Shown: in pieces, positions 23,500 to 31,872 of the stretch
Layout: the number at the start of each line of letters is the position of its first letter
Position numbering within the stretch: the stretch's first letter is position 1
DNA from: Polyangiaceae bacterium
GTDB taxonomy: Bacteria; Myxococcota_A; Polyangia; Polyangiales; Polyangiaceae
NCBI GenBank assembly: GCA_020633235.1
Contig: JACKEA010000001.1
Location: 1,426,001 to 1,490,000, forward strand
Direction of reading: 5' to 3'
Length of the DNA stretch: 64,000 nt
Position numbers and translations under genes: made by a program
The notes under the pieces: generated by a model
The model's database searches: none
The model's input: only the letters and a program-made list of their open reading frames with translations
Told to the model about the DNA's origin: nothing

Positions 23500-24486
23500 C
23501 TATGCGTGCGCGCTCTGCCGTTCCCTCAGGGCGGCGACCAGCTCTTGACTACGAACCTTGGTGGTTTGCTCGAGGATGGCGTTCTTCGCCGCCTGCTCAC
23601 AAGCGTGAGTGATCTCAGCGTGACTGAGAGCCTCTGCTGCCTTGGCTGCTGCTGCCCAATCAACTGCCGACGTGTCCAGCAGACCGAGCCGTGCGCGCAT
23701 CACCTGCAATGCGACGTCTTCCGACGGAAGCCGGTACTCGAGCACGCCGTCGAAACGGCGGAATAGGGCACGATCCAGTAGCTTCGCGTGGTTGGTGGCT
23801 CCGACGATGAGACTGTCGGACTCGTCCATCTCCAAGAACTGAAGAAAGGAGTTCAATACGCGGCGAATCTCTCCGACATCGTTGCCGGTGCCTCGTTGGC
23901 CGCCGAGAGCGTCGAACTCATCGAACAAGTACACCCCGCGGGTGGACTGAATGGCATCGAAGACGATCCGCAGTTTCGCCGCTGTTTCACCCATGTACTT
24001 GGTGATGAGCCCGTCCAGCTGGATGGTGAACAACGGGAGGCCGAGCTCGCCGGCCAGGGCGGCCGCGGTCATGGTCTTGCCCGTTCCAGGAGGACCGACC
24101 AGGAGCAGCTTCCGTAGCGGTGCGAATCCGTGCCCGCGAATGCGCTCGCGTTGGCGTTGCTCGACCAGCACGCGCTCTATGCGTTGGTGCAGGTCTTCCT
24201 CCAGCGCCATGTCCGCAAGGCGGGTCTTCGGGTAGCCCACCGTCAACAGGCCGGCCAGCTCGCCGCGCGGTTGGGCCAGTGGGACCGGCTTCGGGACCTG
24301 CAACGCTGCCGCGGCCGCGGCGCGTTGTTTCGCGCGATCAACCAGTTGCCGCAGCTCCTGGGCGAACTTGCCGTGTCCGTTGCGGGCTGCTTGCGCGGCG
24401 ACCTGCATGGCGATGGCGTAGAAGCGACTGTCGTCGCCCTCTGCGTGGCTCCGAATCAGAGCCTTGATTTGGTCGGCCTTGGCCAT
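23500..24486 (-). CDS. AAA-family ATPase (subtilase-associated type)
   Basis: 328 residues from the ATG at 24486. The N-terminal helical part (about 1-95) precedes a classical AAA core: Walker A LLVGPPGTGKT, Walker B GVYLFDEFDAL, sensor 1 LIVGATNH and the arginine finger in LDRALFRRFDGVL. Related ATPases are usually encoded next to an S8-family serine peptidase and are thought to act with it in stress or defence. The next gene here is only the N-terminal stub of such a peptidase, so the pair is probably not functional as a complete unit. Confidence 0.88.
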   Translation of the reverse strand: MAKADQIKALIRSHAEGDDSRFYAIAMQVAAQAARNGHGKFAQELRQLVDRAKQRAAAAAALQVPKPVPLAQPRGELAGLLTVGYPKTRLADMALEEDLHQRIERVLVEQRQRERIRGHGFAPLRKLLLVGPPGTGKTMTAAALAGELGLPLFTIQLDGLITKYMGETAAKLRIVFDAIQSTRGVYLFDEFDALGGQRGTGNDVGEIRRVLNSFLQFLEMDESDSLIVGATNHAKLLDRALFRRFDGVLEYRLPSEDVALQVMRARLGLLDTSAVDWAAAAKAAEALSHAEITHACEQAAKNAILEQTTKVRSQELVAALRERQSAHA

Positions 24487-24570
24487 GGTGCTTTCAGATG
24501 GTTCTACAACGGTCCAGGTCTGACGCTCCAGCATTGCCTTCGAATTTCCAACCAGTAGACGCCACCCCCT

Positions 24571-25416
24571 TCACCTCTTGGCGGACACCGTCCCCACCCA
24601 CGTCACGCCCTTCATCGCCCCGAGCTTCCACGCTTCGGTCAGCTCGTCCCGGGCGAGCCTCACCAGCCCGTCGCCGGCTGGGTCGGCCAGCGTGAGCTCG
24701 GTCAGGTCGTGGTCGTCCAAGATAGCGACGTACCGACGCTCGACCTTGGTCTTCATGACGCGGCCGATTCTGAGTAGCTGGACCCATCGGTCCGAGTGTA
24801 GCTCGAACGGATCGAAGGGGAGGTTCATCGGTCTGCTGAAGAACATGCCGTTGGCGTCGCCGAGTCGCTGAAGATCACCGTCCTTGAGTCCACCTCGGAC
24901 CAAGTGAGCCTCGACACGCTGCCTGATTTTGCCGTCGGTGATTTCCTCAACGAGCAGCTCGGCCTCCGATCCGGGCGCGAGAACGCCGAGCTTCACCGCC
25001 GCCAGGTGCAGCAGGACCAGGCCGGATCTCGATGCAGGGATGCCGCGCGGGATCACCACGTCGGGAACGACCCGGGAAAGCTCGGCCTCGGCGAGATAAA
25101 CGATGTGATCGACGACGGCTTCGATCTTGAAGCTGCCGTCGATCTTTCGTGGCCACGTGCGCGACGACTTCCGCGCGGATCCGTGGACGGTGATCACATC
25201 GGGGGCGTGGCCCAAGTCGCTGACACGCGGATCACCAGGCAGGTCAACGCGGCAGCCTCGCAAGGCTCGGTCACGGAGGCGAAAACGAAGGACCGGCAGG
25301 CCGCGTTCCAGCCGAAGAAACCGTTCTTCGAGGGGGACGCCGCGGGCTTTCGCTTCGGCGAGGATGAGGTCGCGGAGCTGACAAGGCTCCGCATCAACTT
25401 CAAACCCACTCGCCAC
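24571..25416 (-). CDS. uncharacterised protein, paralogue A of a duplicated family
   Basis: 281 residues from the GTG at 25416 (GGGGG upstream). Mixed alpha/beta protein without signal or membrane segments. Notable segments are FRLRDRALRGCRVDLPGDPR, GHAPDVITVHGSARKSSRTW and LTLADPAGDGLVRLARDELT. A second copy with about 85 percent identity, but frameshifted and lacking its N-terminus, lies at 30899-31690 in the same orientation. I do not recognise the family. The intact copy suggests retention of function. Confidence 0.65.
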   Translation of the reverse strand: MASGFEVDAEPCQLRDLILAEAKARGVPLEERFLRLERGLPVLRFRLRDRALRGCRVDLPGDPRVSDLGHAPDVITVHGSARKSSRTWPRKIDGSFKIEAVVDHIVYLAEAELSRVVPDVVIPRGIPASRSGLVLLHLAAVKLGVLAPGSEAELLVEEITDGKIRQRVEAHLVRGGLKDGDLQRLGDANGMFFSRPMNLPFDPFELHSDRWVQLLRIGRVMKTKVERRYVAILDDHDLTELTLADPAGDGLVRLARDELTEAWKLGAMKGVTWVGTVSAKR

Positions 25417-25443
25417 GCCCCCACGATACCTCGGTACCGCTCC

Positions 25444-25474
25444 TTTGAGAATGATGTTGGTTCGACGCGGAACC
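25444..25474. repeat. 31-bp dispersed repeat, copy 1
   Basis: TTTGAGAATGATGTYGGTYC followed by RACGCGGAACC; matches the copy at 29143-29173 at 28 of 31 positions in the same orientation. It lies directly upstream of paralogue A. A shorter related stretch (AGAATGATG) is present near 31718, upstream of the broken paralogue B. It may mark insertion or recombination boundaries. Confidence 0.7.
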
Positions 25475-25668
25475 CCGCGGCGCGGACTCATTTCACGGTG
25501 GCAGCGGCGCAACAGCGAAATCCGATGGTCGTGCTCGCCTGATTGGCGTTTGCATCAACGTCGGCGCAAATCACAGCATGTGAGCGAGTCACCGACTCGA
25601 CCACACGTGGGGTTTGCCAATTGCGAACATGAGGTGGCACAGCTAGCTTCGGGAAGAGGACCCTAGGC

Positions 25669-26307
25669 ATGAATGTTCCCGACATCAGCAGCAAGCACTT
25701 CGACGACACCCACGACCTCGAGGACCGACCCGAACTGCTAAGAGTGCTTCGGGTTGCCGCTCGCGCACTTCAATCGGAAGACCAGAGCCTCCGGAGTGCC
25801 TTGGAGGCCCAGGAGGACATTGCTAGAAAAATTTCAAACGGTCACGGACTCACCTATTGGGTCTACGAGACGACACTTGTGTACACCATCTGGAAGGCGT
25901 GGCTTCGAGAGACCAAGGTGAGTTGGGAGGTTGCCAAACGCACGGGAGACAAGGATCCGATCAAGTGGTTCGATCTCAGGCTCGAGATTGGCGGCCAAGA
26001 GATTCTTGTCGAGGCCAAGTGGTGGAATTCGGCTGCCAATAAGGCGTTGAGCCAAGTGCTGAGCGACATCGACAAGCTGGAGGGTGCGCGGGAGACGAAC
26101 GCTGCTCTCTTGCTCACATTTTGGTGGGGCGTTGAGCTCGGGCAGGATCTGGAAAAGGCAACCCGTGCGATAGGGGCACACGGGCCGAAATGGAGTCTGA
26201 AGTATTGTGCGGCGTTCCGCGCTGATTCGGAGTTTGCGCGTAAGCGAGGTCCGGGCTACTTCGCCGTCGTCGCTTGGATGCCCGACGAAGCGAGGGCACC
26301 TGGGTGA
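25669..26307 (+). CDS. putative PD-(D/E)XK-type nuclease
   Basis: 212 residues. A helical N-terminal region is followed by GLTYWVYETTLVYTIW (E67) and then WFDLRLEIGG, EILVEAKWW: D102 and E115-A-K117 give the D...ExK arrangement of PD-(D/E)XK nucleases, with hydrophobic strands around it. The C-terminal part ends in GYFAVVAWMPDE. A restriction or defence role is inferred from the fold and the accessory setting. No partner gene overlaps it. Start ATG 25669, with AGAGGA upstream. Confidence 0.6.
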   Translation: MNVPDISSKHFDDTHDLEDRPELLRVLRVAARALQSEDQSLRSALEAQEDIARKISNGHGLTYWVYETTLVYTIWKAWLRETKVSWEVAKRTGDKDPIKWFDLRLEIGGQEILVEAKWWNSAANKALSQVLSDIDKLEGARETNAALLLTFWWGVELGQDLEKATRAIGAHGPKWSLKYCAAFRADSEFARKRGPGYFAVVAWMPDEARAPG

Positions 26308-26344
26308 GGATTCGTGGCCGCGTGGTCGACACGCCGCCGCGGGC

Positions 26345-27176
26345 CTAAGCAGAATCCCACTCCAAAACCCCATCCCCCCACTGCCGCACCCACGCCTCCA
26401 CCTCGCGACGATTGGCCGGCCCAAAACGGATCTCGACCTCACCGTCGCGGAAGCGACGGATCTTCTGGCGGCTGTGCCATCGGCGGCCGACGATGTAGGG
26501 CGCTTGCTCGGCGCAGACGCGCACGCGCACGGTCACGGCGTCGCCCTCGTCGGCGGGAAACATGCTGAACGGTAGGTCGATGGCGCTCTCCACGCGCACG
26601 CGATCGAGCCCGTCGGGAGGCCGCGTCGCATCCGCGCCTCGCAGCACGTCGATCGCCCGTCCTTTCCCGCGCGATTCGACGCGTTCGAGGAGATAGGTGC
26701 GCACGTCCCGAGGGCTCTGCGCTTCGGCGGGCACGCCGGCGAGGTAAACGTGGGCGAGATCGCGAATCACGACGCCCAGTGGCCAGACGACGCGAAGGCC
26801 CGGTTCCGCGCTCGGGCTTCGGTAGCGGAATCGCACCGCGATGCGCGGCCGCTCGTCCGCTGCGCGCAGCCAGGCCCGCAGCGTCCGAAGCTGGAGCTCC
26901 GAGTATTGGTACGCACCCCGTGCCGAAACCACGAGCTAGCACCCGAGGTGGACGTTTGCGAATGTCGAGCGACGTTCCCTCGATCGGAAACACGTCCATC
27001 ACCTCTTCGGCCACGTCCAGGTAGTTGCGGACCGTCCGCTGGCTGCACTTCGCGTCCCGGGCGAGCTCCGCGTACGTGTACGCCTGGCCGGACTCCAAAG
27101 CCGCCCGCAGTCGACGCAGGATCCCCGCCGAAGCTGCTCTGCCCGTGGGCGACCTCTGCCTGCGCTTGCGCACCAT
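26345..27176 (-). pseudogene. WYL-domain regulator split by a frameshift
   Basis: The N-terminal segment (from the ATG at 27176, GGGAG upstream) carries a DeoR-like helix-turn-helix: ALESGQAYTYAELARDAKCS then QRTVRNYLDVAEEVM. At about 26935 the coding similarity moves to another frame: LQLRTLRAWLRAADERPRIA, then WPLGVVIRDLAHVYLAG and GEVEIRFGPANRREVEAWV, which are the WYL and C-terminal extension domains. Either a single-base indel has split the gene, the sequence has an error, or frameshifting occurs. It is divergent from the two-gene operon starting at 27273 and was probably its regulator. Confidence 0.6.
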
Positions 27177-27272
27177 TTGACCGTGCTCCCAGCTTACGGC
27201 GGGTGGAACCAAGATGGAACGAGCATTCCATCCTCACCGGGGCTGCGTCCTCGCCGTGCCACGCTGGCATCC

Positions 27273-28163
27273 ATGAGATCGCATCACGATCGCGTGGAGG
27301 CGGCGGAGTTGCTCCGTCTGGTCGCCGGGCTTCCGCTGGGCAATGCACCTCGAGCAGGGGAGCGCTCACCGCCGGATCGCGTCCTGGACTCCGCATTCCT
27401 CTTGCGGCGAATGCAGCCGGCCCGTCCGGTCGAGCTGGCGCGTCTCGCGGCCGAGCTCGGCGTTCCTGCGGAGAGGCTTGCGGAAGGCCTGGTTGCGTCG
27501 GGCCACGCCGTTGCGGTGGACGCGGTTGGGCTCGGCGAGGTCGTCCCCAAGTGGCCCCGCGTCTTCATACACGCTGCCGCTCTGGGCACGAGCGACTCCG
27601 AGACCCGACTCACCGCAATGAGGCTCCAGGCGGAGCTGTCACTCTACGGCTGGGACCAGCTGCCCGCCTGCGACGTGACCACGAGCTACGTCCGACACCT
27701 GGTCGGTCCGCTGTTCAACGCCGATCCTGACCTTGCGGTGCGTCTGGTCGGGCCCCTGGTGCTGTCCCCTGATCTCCTGCGCGCCGCGCTGGAACGGCTT
27801 CAGGACCGGGTAGCAAGTACAGATCCGAGCCGCTTCTTGTGGATCATCTCGCATCTGTCGCTGTGTCGGTGTTTTCGCGTTCTCGCCTTCGAGCCGCCGG
27901 TGGACGCATTCGTTCGCGCCGTGGTTCGACGCGCCCTCGAACACACCGGAGATGCCGGCATGGCAGCGGCAGGCCTCGACTTGCTCGTCTGCGGAAACCC
28001 GTCGCCCCAGGCTGAAGATCTCGCCCTCGCCGCCGCGGTCGCGGCACGCATCCGCGCCGCCGCGCCGGGTTGGCGCGCGGGCGCCCTGCGCCCGGTGCTC
28101 ATCGAGGCGGCGGCGCATGGTGCGCGCGGCTGTTTGGAGGCCGCCCTTCGGTTGACCGGGTGA
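27273..28163 (+). CDS. uncharacterised helical protein, operon partner of the PcfJ-like gene
   Basis: 296 residues, predominantly helical and Ala/Leu/Arg-rich. A segment about 30-75 (RVLDSAFLLRRMQPARPVEL, then LAAELGVPAERLAEGL) resembles a small helix-turn-helix-like region. The remainder looks like repeated alpha-hairpins. No catalytic motif is visible. The ATG at 27273 gives the longest plausible frame after the divergent WYL promoter. It overlaps the PcfJ-like gene (GTGA). Confidence 0.6.
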   Translation: MRSHHDRVEAAELLRLVAGLPLGNAPRAGERSPPDRVLDSAFLLRRMQPARPVELARLAAELGVPAERLAEGLVASGHAVAVDAVGLGEVVPKWPRVFIHAAALGTSDSETRLTAMRLQAELSLYGWDQLPACDVTTSYVRHLVGPLFNADPDLAVRLVGPLVLSPDLLRAALERLQDRVASTDPSRFLWIISHLSLCRCFRVLAFEPPVDAFVRAVVRRALEHTGDAGMAAAGLDLLVCGNPSPQAEDLALAAAVAARIRAAAPGWRAGALRPVLIEAAAHGARGCLEAALRLTG

Positions 28164-29131
28164 GCGCCATGTCCGATCCAGCGAGAGACCCGACGGCGCT
28201 ACTGGAGCTGTTCGCGTCGTACCGACAAACCATCCAAGGCCTGTTGCAAGCTACGCCCGCCGCCGTCGATCTAGCCGTAGCGGCCCCGAACCTACTCTGG
28301 CTCTTCGCGGCCTACGTGGAGCAGGGCGACGTTCCCGTGCGGGTGGCCTGTCGCGTGCTCGAGCGCAAGCGGCTACACGTCCTGCGCTGGTGCATCGGCT
28401 CGGGAGCGACTGGAACAACGCTGCGCTTGCTGCTCCGAGTCCGCGGGCTTCGGCGATCCGACGCGGAGCTGGAGCTACTCGACCGGGTCTTGCGTTCTCC
28501 GGACATCGTCCACTGGCTGCGCCATGCACCGGACGTGACGGTCGAGGACCTGGCGCGAGTGCTCGGCGCGCAATGGTGTCTTCCCTTTCCGTTCTTCCGG
28601 GCAGTGCTCCGCGAGGCGCGTGCTCGGCCCGCCGCGCTAGAGGCGGCGACAGCCTTTGCCCTGGACGTCGAGGTCCTTGGCGAAAAGGTCGGGCGCAACG
28701 ACGCCACGGATCGGCTGGAGCGGTGCCGCTCCGTTGCTCATCTTCGGCGTCTGCGGGACCGCTGGGCTGCTGAGGCACTCCGGCGGGCTCGGTTGCCCGA
28801 TTCCCGGGTCCTCGTCCGGCGCTATGGCACCACCCGCTTCGACCCCGCGCCCATTCCGGGAACTCGCGTTATCCACCCCATCGAAACCCTCGACGCCTTG
28901 GTCAAGGAAGGCCTCGAGATGAGCCACTGCGTTGGAGACATGGGTGCCTGCGCCTTCGCGGGGTGGACCTACTTCTATCGCGTCTTGGAACCCGAACGGG
29001 CGACGCTACAGCTCGTCGCGGAGCAGCGTCGCTTTGCGATCCACGAGCTCGCGGGTCCTGGCAGCGCCCCCGTCGGTCCGGAAACGTGGCTGGCAGTTCG
29101 TAGCTGGCTGGCGGCGGCGACGAGGAGGTGA
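28160..29131 (+). CDS. PcfJ-domain protein
   Basis: 323 residues. The C-terminal third has the PcfJ signature: LDALVKEGLEMSHCVGDMG, then FYRVLEPERATLQLVAE and IHELAGPGSAPVGPETW. PcfJ-like proteins are common on conjugative and integrative elements; their biochemical function is unknown. The GTG at 28160 overlaps the upstream stop, with an ATG at 28169 as an alternative. It forms a two-gene operon with the preceding helical protein, divergent from the WYL regulator. Confidence 0.7.
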   Translation: MSAMSDPARDPTALLELFASYRQTIQGLLQATPAAVDLAVAAPNLLWLFAAYVEQGDVPVRVACRVLERKRLHVLRWCIGSGATGTTLRLLLRVRGLRRSDAELELLDRVLRSPDIVHWLRHAPDVTVEDLARVLGAQWCLPFPFFRAVLREARARPAALEAATAFALDVEVLGEKVGRNDATDRLERCRSVAHLRRLRDRWAAEALRRARLPDSRVLVRRYGTTRFDPAPIPGTRVIHPIETLDALVKEGLEMSHCVGDMGACAFAGWTYFYRVLEPERATLQLVAEQRRFAIHELAGPGSAPVGPETWLAVRSWLAAATRR

Positions 29132-29142
29132 GTATTCGGCCT

Positions 29143-29173
29143 TTTGAGAATGATGTCGGTCCAACGCGGAACC
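29143..29173. repeat. 31-bp dispersed repeat, copy 2
   Basis: Same orientation as copy 1 at 25444-25474, 28 of 31 bases identical. The two copies bracket the PD-(D/E)XK, WYL and PcfJ genes (3.7 kb). It begins 12 bp after the PcfJ gene stop. Confidence 0.7.
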
Positions 29174-29308
29174 GCGCGCTTCATATCCTCGATCTCAACG
29201 GCAGTTGGCACCCTCCGAGATCACGCGTGCTCCGGATGTTGGCGTGGCCGTTGGTCAGTCGCGGTCCGGACGGGCGGAGAAACCGCGTGGTGGGACGTAG
29301 GTCACACG

Positions 29309-29578
29309 TCAGTGTGCCTCCCTCGGGCCGGTGTCGTCACCTTCGTGAACCGCTCGGTCGACCAGATCGAGGTGTTCCGGTCCGCCGAGGGCGCCAGGAC
29401 CAACACGATCAGCCTCGTACTCTTTTTGCTCAGACTCCGAAAGCGTCCACCACAGTTCCTCCAGCCGTTCGACGTAGGAAGACTCGAGCTCGTCGGACAG
29501 CTGCCCCCCTTCGGCTTCTCTCACGAAGAGGAGTTCGTTCATCAACTTTCGGTATCTATCCAAAGGGGCGGCGCTCAT
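29309..29578 (-). CDS. small acidic hypothetical protein
   Basis: 89 residues from the ATG at 29578; a TTG further upstream would add about 15 residues. The helical centre LSDELESSYVERLEELWWTL followed by SESEQKEYEADR is typical of short acidic helical proteins. It lies downstream of the PIN-domain gene on the same strand, 82 bp apart. Function unknown. Confidence 0.45.
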   Translation of the reverse strand: MSAAPLDRYRKLMNELLFVREAEGGQLSDELESSYVERLEELWWTLSESEQKEYEADRVGPGALGGPEHLDLVDRAVHEGDDTGPREAH

Positions 29579-29660
29579 GAAACCCGTCGCGAGGGTCGGC
29601 CAGTTGTAGTTGGCGTGCGCATCCAAGTGAGCGAATCGCACGACTGCCGCTCTGGGCGCA

Positions 29661-30320
29661 TCAAGGGCGTGGCGATTCGTAGAGCGCGCGCCACTGCCCG
29701 AGTCGGGATTCGAGATCGAAATCGTCGCTCCACACGAGTTTCGACTCCGCGTACAGATCGTCGGGTACCTTGCCTCGCTTGGGGCTGAATTCCTTCTTGT
29801 TGTGCGAAAAAAAGAGCGCAGGCCCACGGATGTCCTGCCGCCGGTCGTGAATGATCGATGCGAGCAAGTGCAGGTCTACGATATCCTTGGCGTCGAAATG
29901 GAGCCTGGCACGCAGCTCCCGAACCGTCGTGATGTGCGCCGCGACCTCGTCGAGGATACGGATGGACGAATCCGCTTCGAGCGTGTCGAGTAACGACAGC
30001 GTGTTCCGCTGCGCGTAGGTATCGACGACGTCCGAGCGCAGGGCAACGGACAGTTCCGAGAACTGCGCAAGACCGTTTTCGACCGCCCGCAATACGTCGT
30101 TTCTCAAGGCCGCGAACGACGAGCTGAGTTGTGTGCTCACGTCGCTGAGTGTTCCTCTCGCTTCGAGAATGGCGGCGGCAGGAACGCGAACTGAGCACTC
30201 TCCTCGCTTACCAGCTTCGTGCACTTTCTTCGCCACGCCGTGCAGTTGGTGGTGCGGAAACGCGAGCGCAACGATCCAGTTCGTCTCGCAATACACGATC
30301 GGCTGTGCGCTAGCGCTCAT
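29661..30320 (-). CDS. PIN-like domain protein
   Basis: 219 residues. The N-terminus VYCETNWIVALAF resembles the first acidic strand of PIN nucleases (E in place of the first D). A second acidic cluster lies in KDIVDLHLLASIIHD, and the strand ALFFSHNKKEF occupies the position of the last motif, where the acidic residue seems altered. PIN proteins are metal-dependent RNases and frequent toxins. The start overlaps the upstream gene by 4 bp, giving a toxin-antitoxin-like pair, although the partner does not resemble a known antitoxin. Confidence 0.65.
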   Translation of the reverse strand: MSASAQPIVYCETNWIVALAFPHHQLHGVAKKVHEAGKRGECSVRVPAAAILEARGTLSDVSTQLSSSFAALRNDVLRAVENGLAQFSELSVALRSDVVDTYAQRNTLSLLDTLEADSSIRILDEVAAHITTVRELRARLHFDAKDIVDLHLLASIIHDRRQDIRGPALFFSHNKKEFSPKRGKVPDDLYAESKLVWSDDFDLESRLGQWRALYESPRP

Positions 30321-30775
30321 TCAGCCGCATCGTGAGATTCCAGGAGTCCCTCCCAGGTCTCGAGCGTTGCCCCCGCTAGATTGCCTACGACGTCCGGTAC
30401 CATCGCTTGTACGGCCGATTCGTGGAGGAACGTGTACCAGGACGAGCCAACGGCCTCGAGCCAAGTGACTACCTGAGACAGAAAGTGCTCGCCGCTTCGT
30501 GGCCCGCCGAGACGAGCGTGGCGCATGAGAACGTCCGTATCCAACCGGGCAAGCGCGTACCTATTGTCGACGAACTGCATACTCGACAGCGTGTCGCGTA
30601 GCACGACGGTCTGCGCCGGTGTCACCACCAATCCCACCCTGACGTTCCGATGGAACAGACGTTCCGCAAAAGGATGCAACGTGGCGTCGGTGACCTCTCC
30701 CATATCGGGGTGGACCTCGACTAGCAGCTCTCGCGAGCCGGTGAGGGGGTCGATTGCGGCGACTGTCCAGGCCAT
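30317..30775 (-). CDS. uncharacterised partner of the PIN-like gene
   Basis: 152 residues: an N-terminal strand-rich half (WTVAAIDPLTGSRELLVEVH; VGLVVTPAQTVVLRD) and a helical C-terminal half. No motif recognised. The stop overlaps the PIN gene start (ATGA), so the two are co-translated. It could act as antidote, adaptor or sensor for the PIN protein (inference). Confidence 0.6.
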   Translation of the reverse strand: MAWTVAAIDPLTGSRELLVEVHPDMGEVTDATLHPFAERLFHRNVRVGLVVTPAQTVVLRDTLSSMQFVDNRYALARLDTDVLMRHARLGGPRSGEHFLSQVVTWLEAVGSSWYTFLHESAVQAMVPDVVGNLAGATLETWEGLLESHDAAE

Positions 30776-30898
30776 TCAGGCGAGTATAACTTCACGACGA
30801 GGTGAGCGCACCCGGCGAAAGACTGTGGCCAATCCGCGGGTTGTCGGGTGAGAGCGCCGGGCTGGCCTGCGCAAAGGGGCACTCGAACGGCGCCACCA

Positions 30899-31690
30899 TC
30901 ACCTCCTGGCGGACACCGTCCCGACCCACGTCACGCCCTTCCTCGCCCCGAGCTTCCACGCCTCGGTCAACTCGCCCCGATGGAGCATCACCAGTCCGCT
31001 CCCCGCCGGGTCGGCCAGCGTGAACTCGGTCAGTTCGTGGTCGTCCAAGATAATCACGTACCGGCGCTCGACCTTGGTGTTCACGATGCGGCCGATTCTG
31101 AGGAGCTGGACCCATCGGTCCGATGTGTAGCTCGAACGGGTCGCCGTCGAGCTTCATCGGCCTGCTGAAGAACAACCCGTTGGCGTCGCCGAGGCGCTGA
31201 AGATCACGGTCCGTGAGCCCGCCGTGGGTCAGATGCTCTTCGACACGCCACTTGAACTGGCCATCAGTGATGCCCTCGAGGAGCGCCTCGGCCTCCGACC
31301 TGGGCGCGACCACACCGAGCTTCACCGCCGCCAGTTGCAGCAGGACGAGGCCGGATCTCGATGCAGGGATGCCGCGCGGGATCACCACGTCGGGCACGAC
31401 CCGGGCAAGCTCGGCCTCCACGAGATGGACGATATGATCGACGACGGCCTCGATCTTGAAGCTGCCATCGAGCTTTCGCGGCCACGTGCGCGACGACCTG
31501 CGGGCGGATCCGTGGACGGTGATCACATCGGGCGCATGGCCGAAGTCGCTGACACGCGGATCACCAGGCAGGTCAACGCGGCAGCCTCGCAAGGCTCGGT
31601 CACGGAGGCGAAGACGAAGGACCGGGAGGCCGGGTTCCAGCCGGAGAAACCGTTGTTCGAGCGGGACGCCGCGGGCTTTCGCTTCTGAAC
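30899..31690 (-). pseudogene. paralogue B of the duplicated family, broken
   Basis: High similarity to the intact gene at 24571-25416 over its last ~260 codons, at DNA and protein level. A frameshift near 31130 (after PFELH) separates the main part from the C-terminal segment VERRYVIILDDHELTEFTLA. The upstream similarity ends abruptly at 31686, so the native start and leader are missing. This is a duplication that has since decayed. Confidence 0.8.
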
Positions 31691-31872
31691 AGGTCTCTGG
31701 GATTCCCGGGGGGATTCAGAATGATGCCCACCGCTCCGAAGTGCCCTACGAAGAGCGCCTTGTGCACGGGGTCTTTGATGGCTTCCAGGACCATCGCGGC
31801 GCGGTGATCTCGTTTCTGGCCGACACCTTCCGTTGGTCGGCGTGGGATCCGCTGGTACTCTGAAGAGCCGAC

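Noticed and set aside
25444..29173. Complete insertion sequence bounded by the 31-bp repeats
   Set aside because: The repeats are direct rather than inverted and no transposase lies between them.
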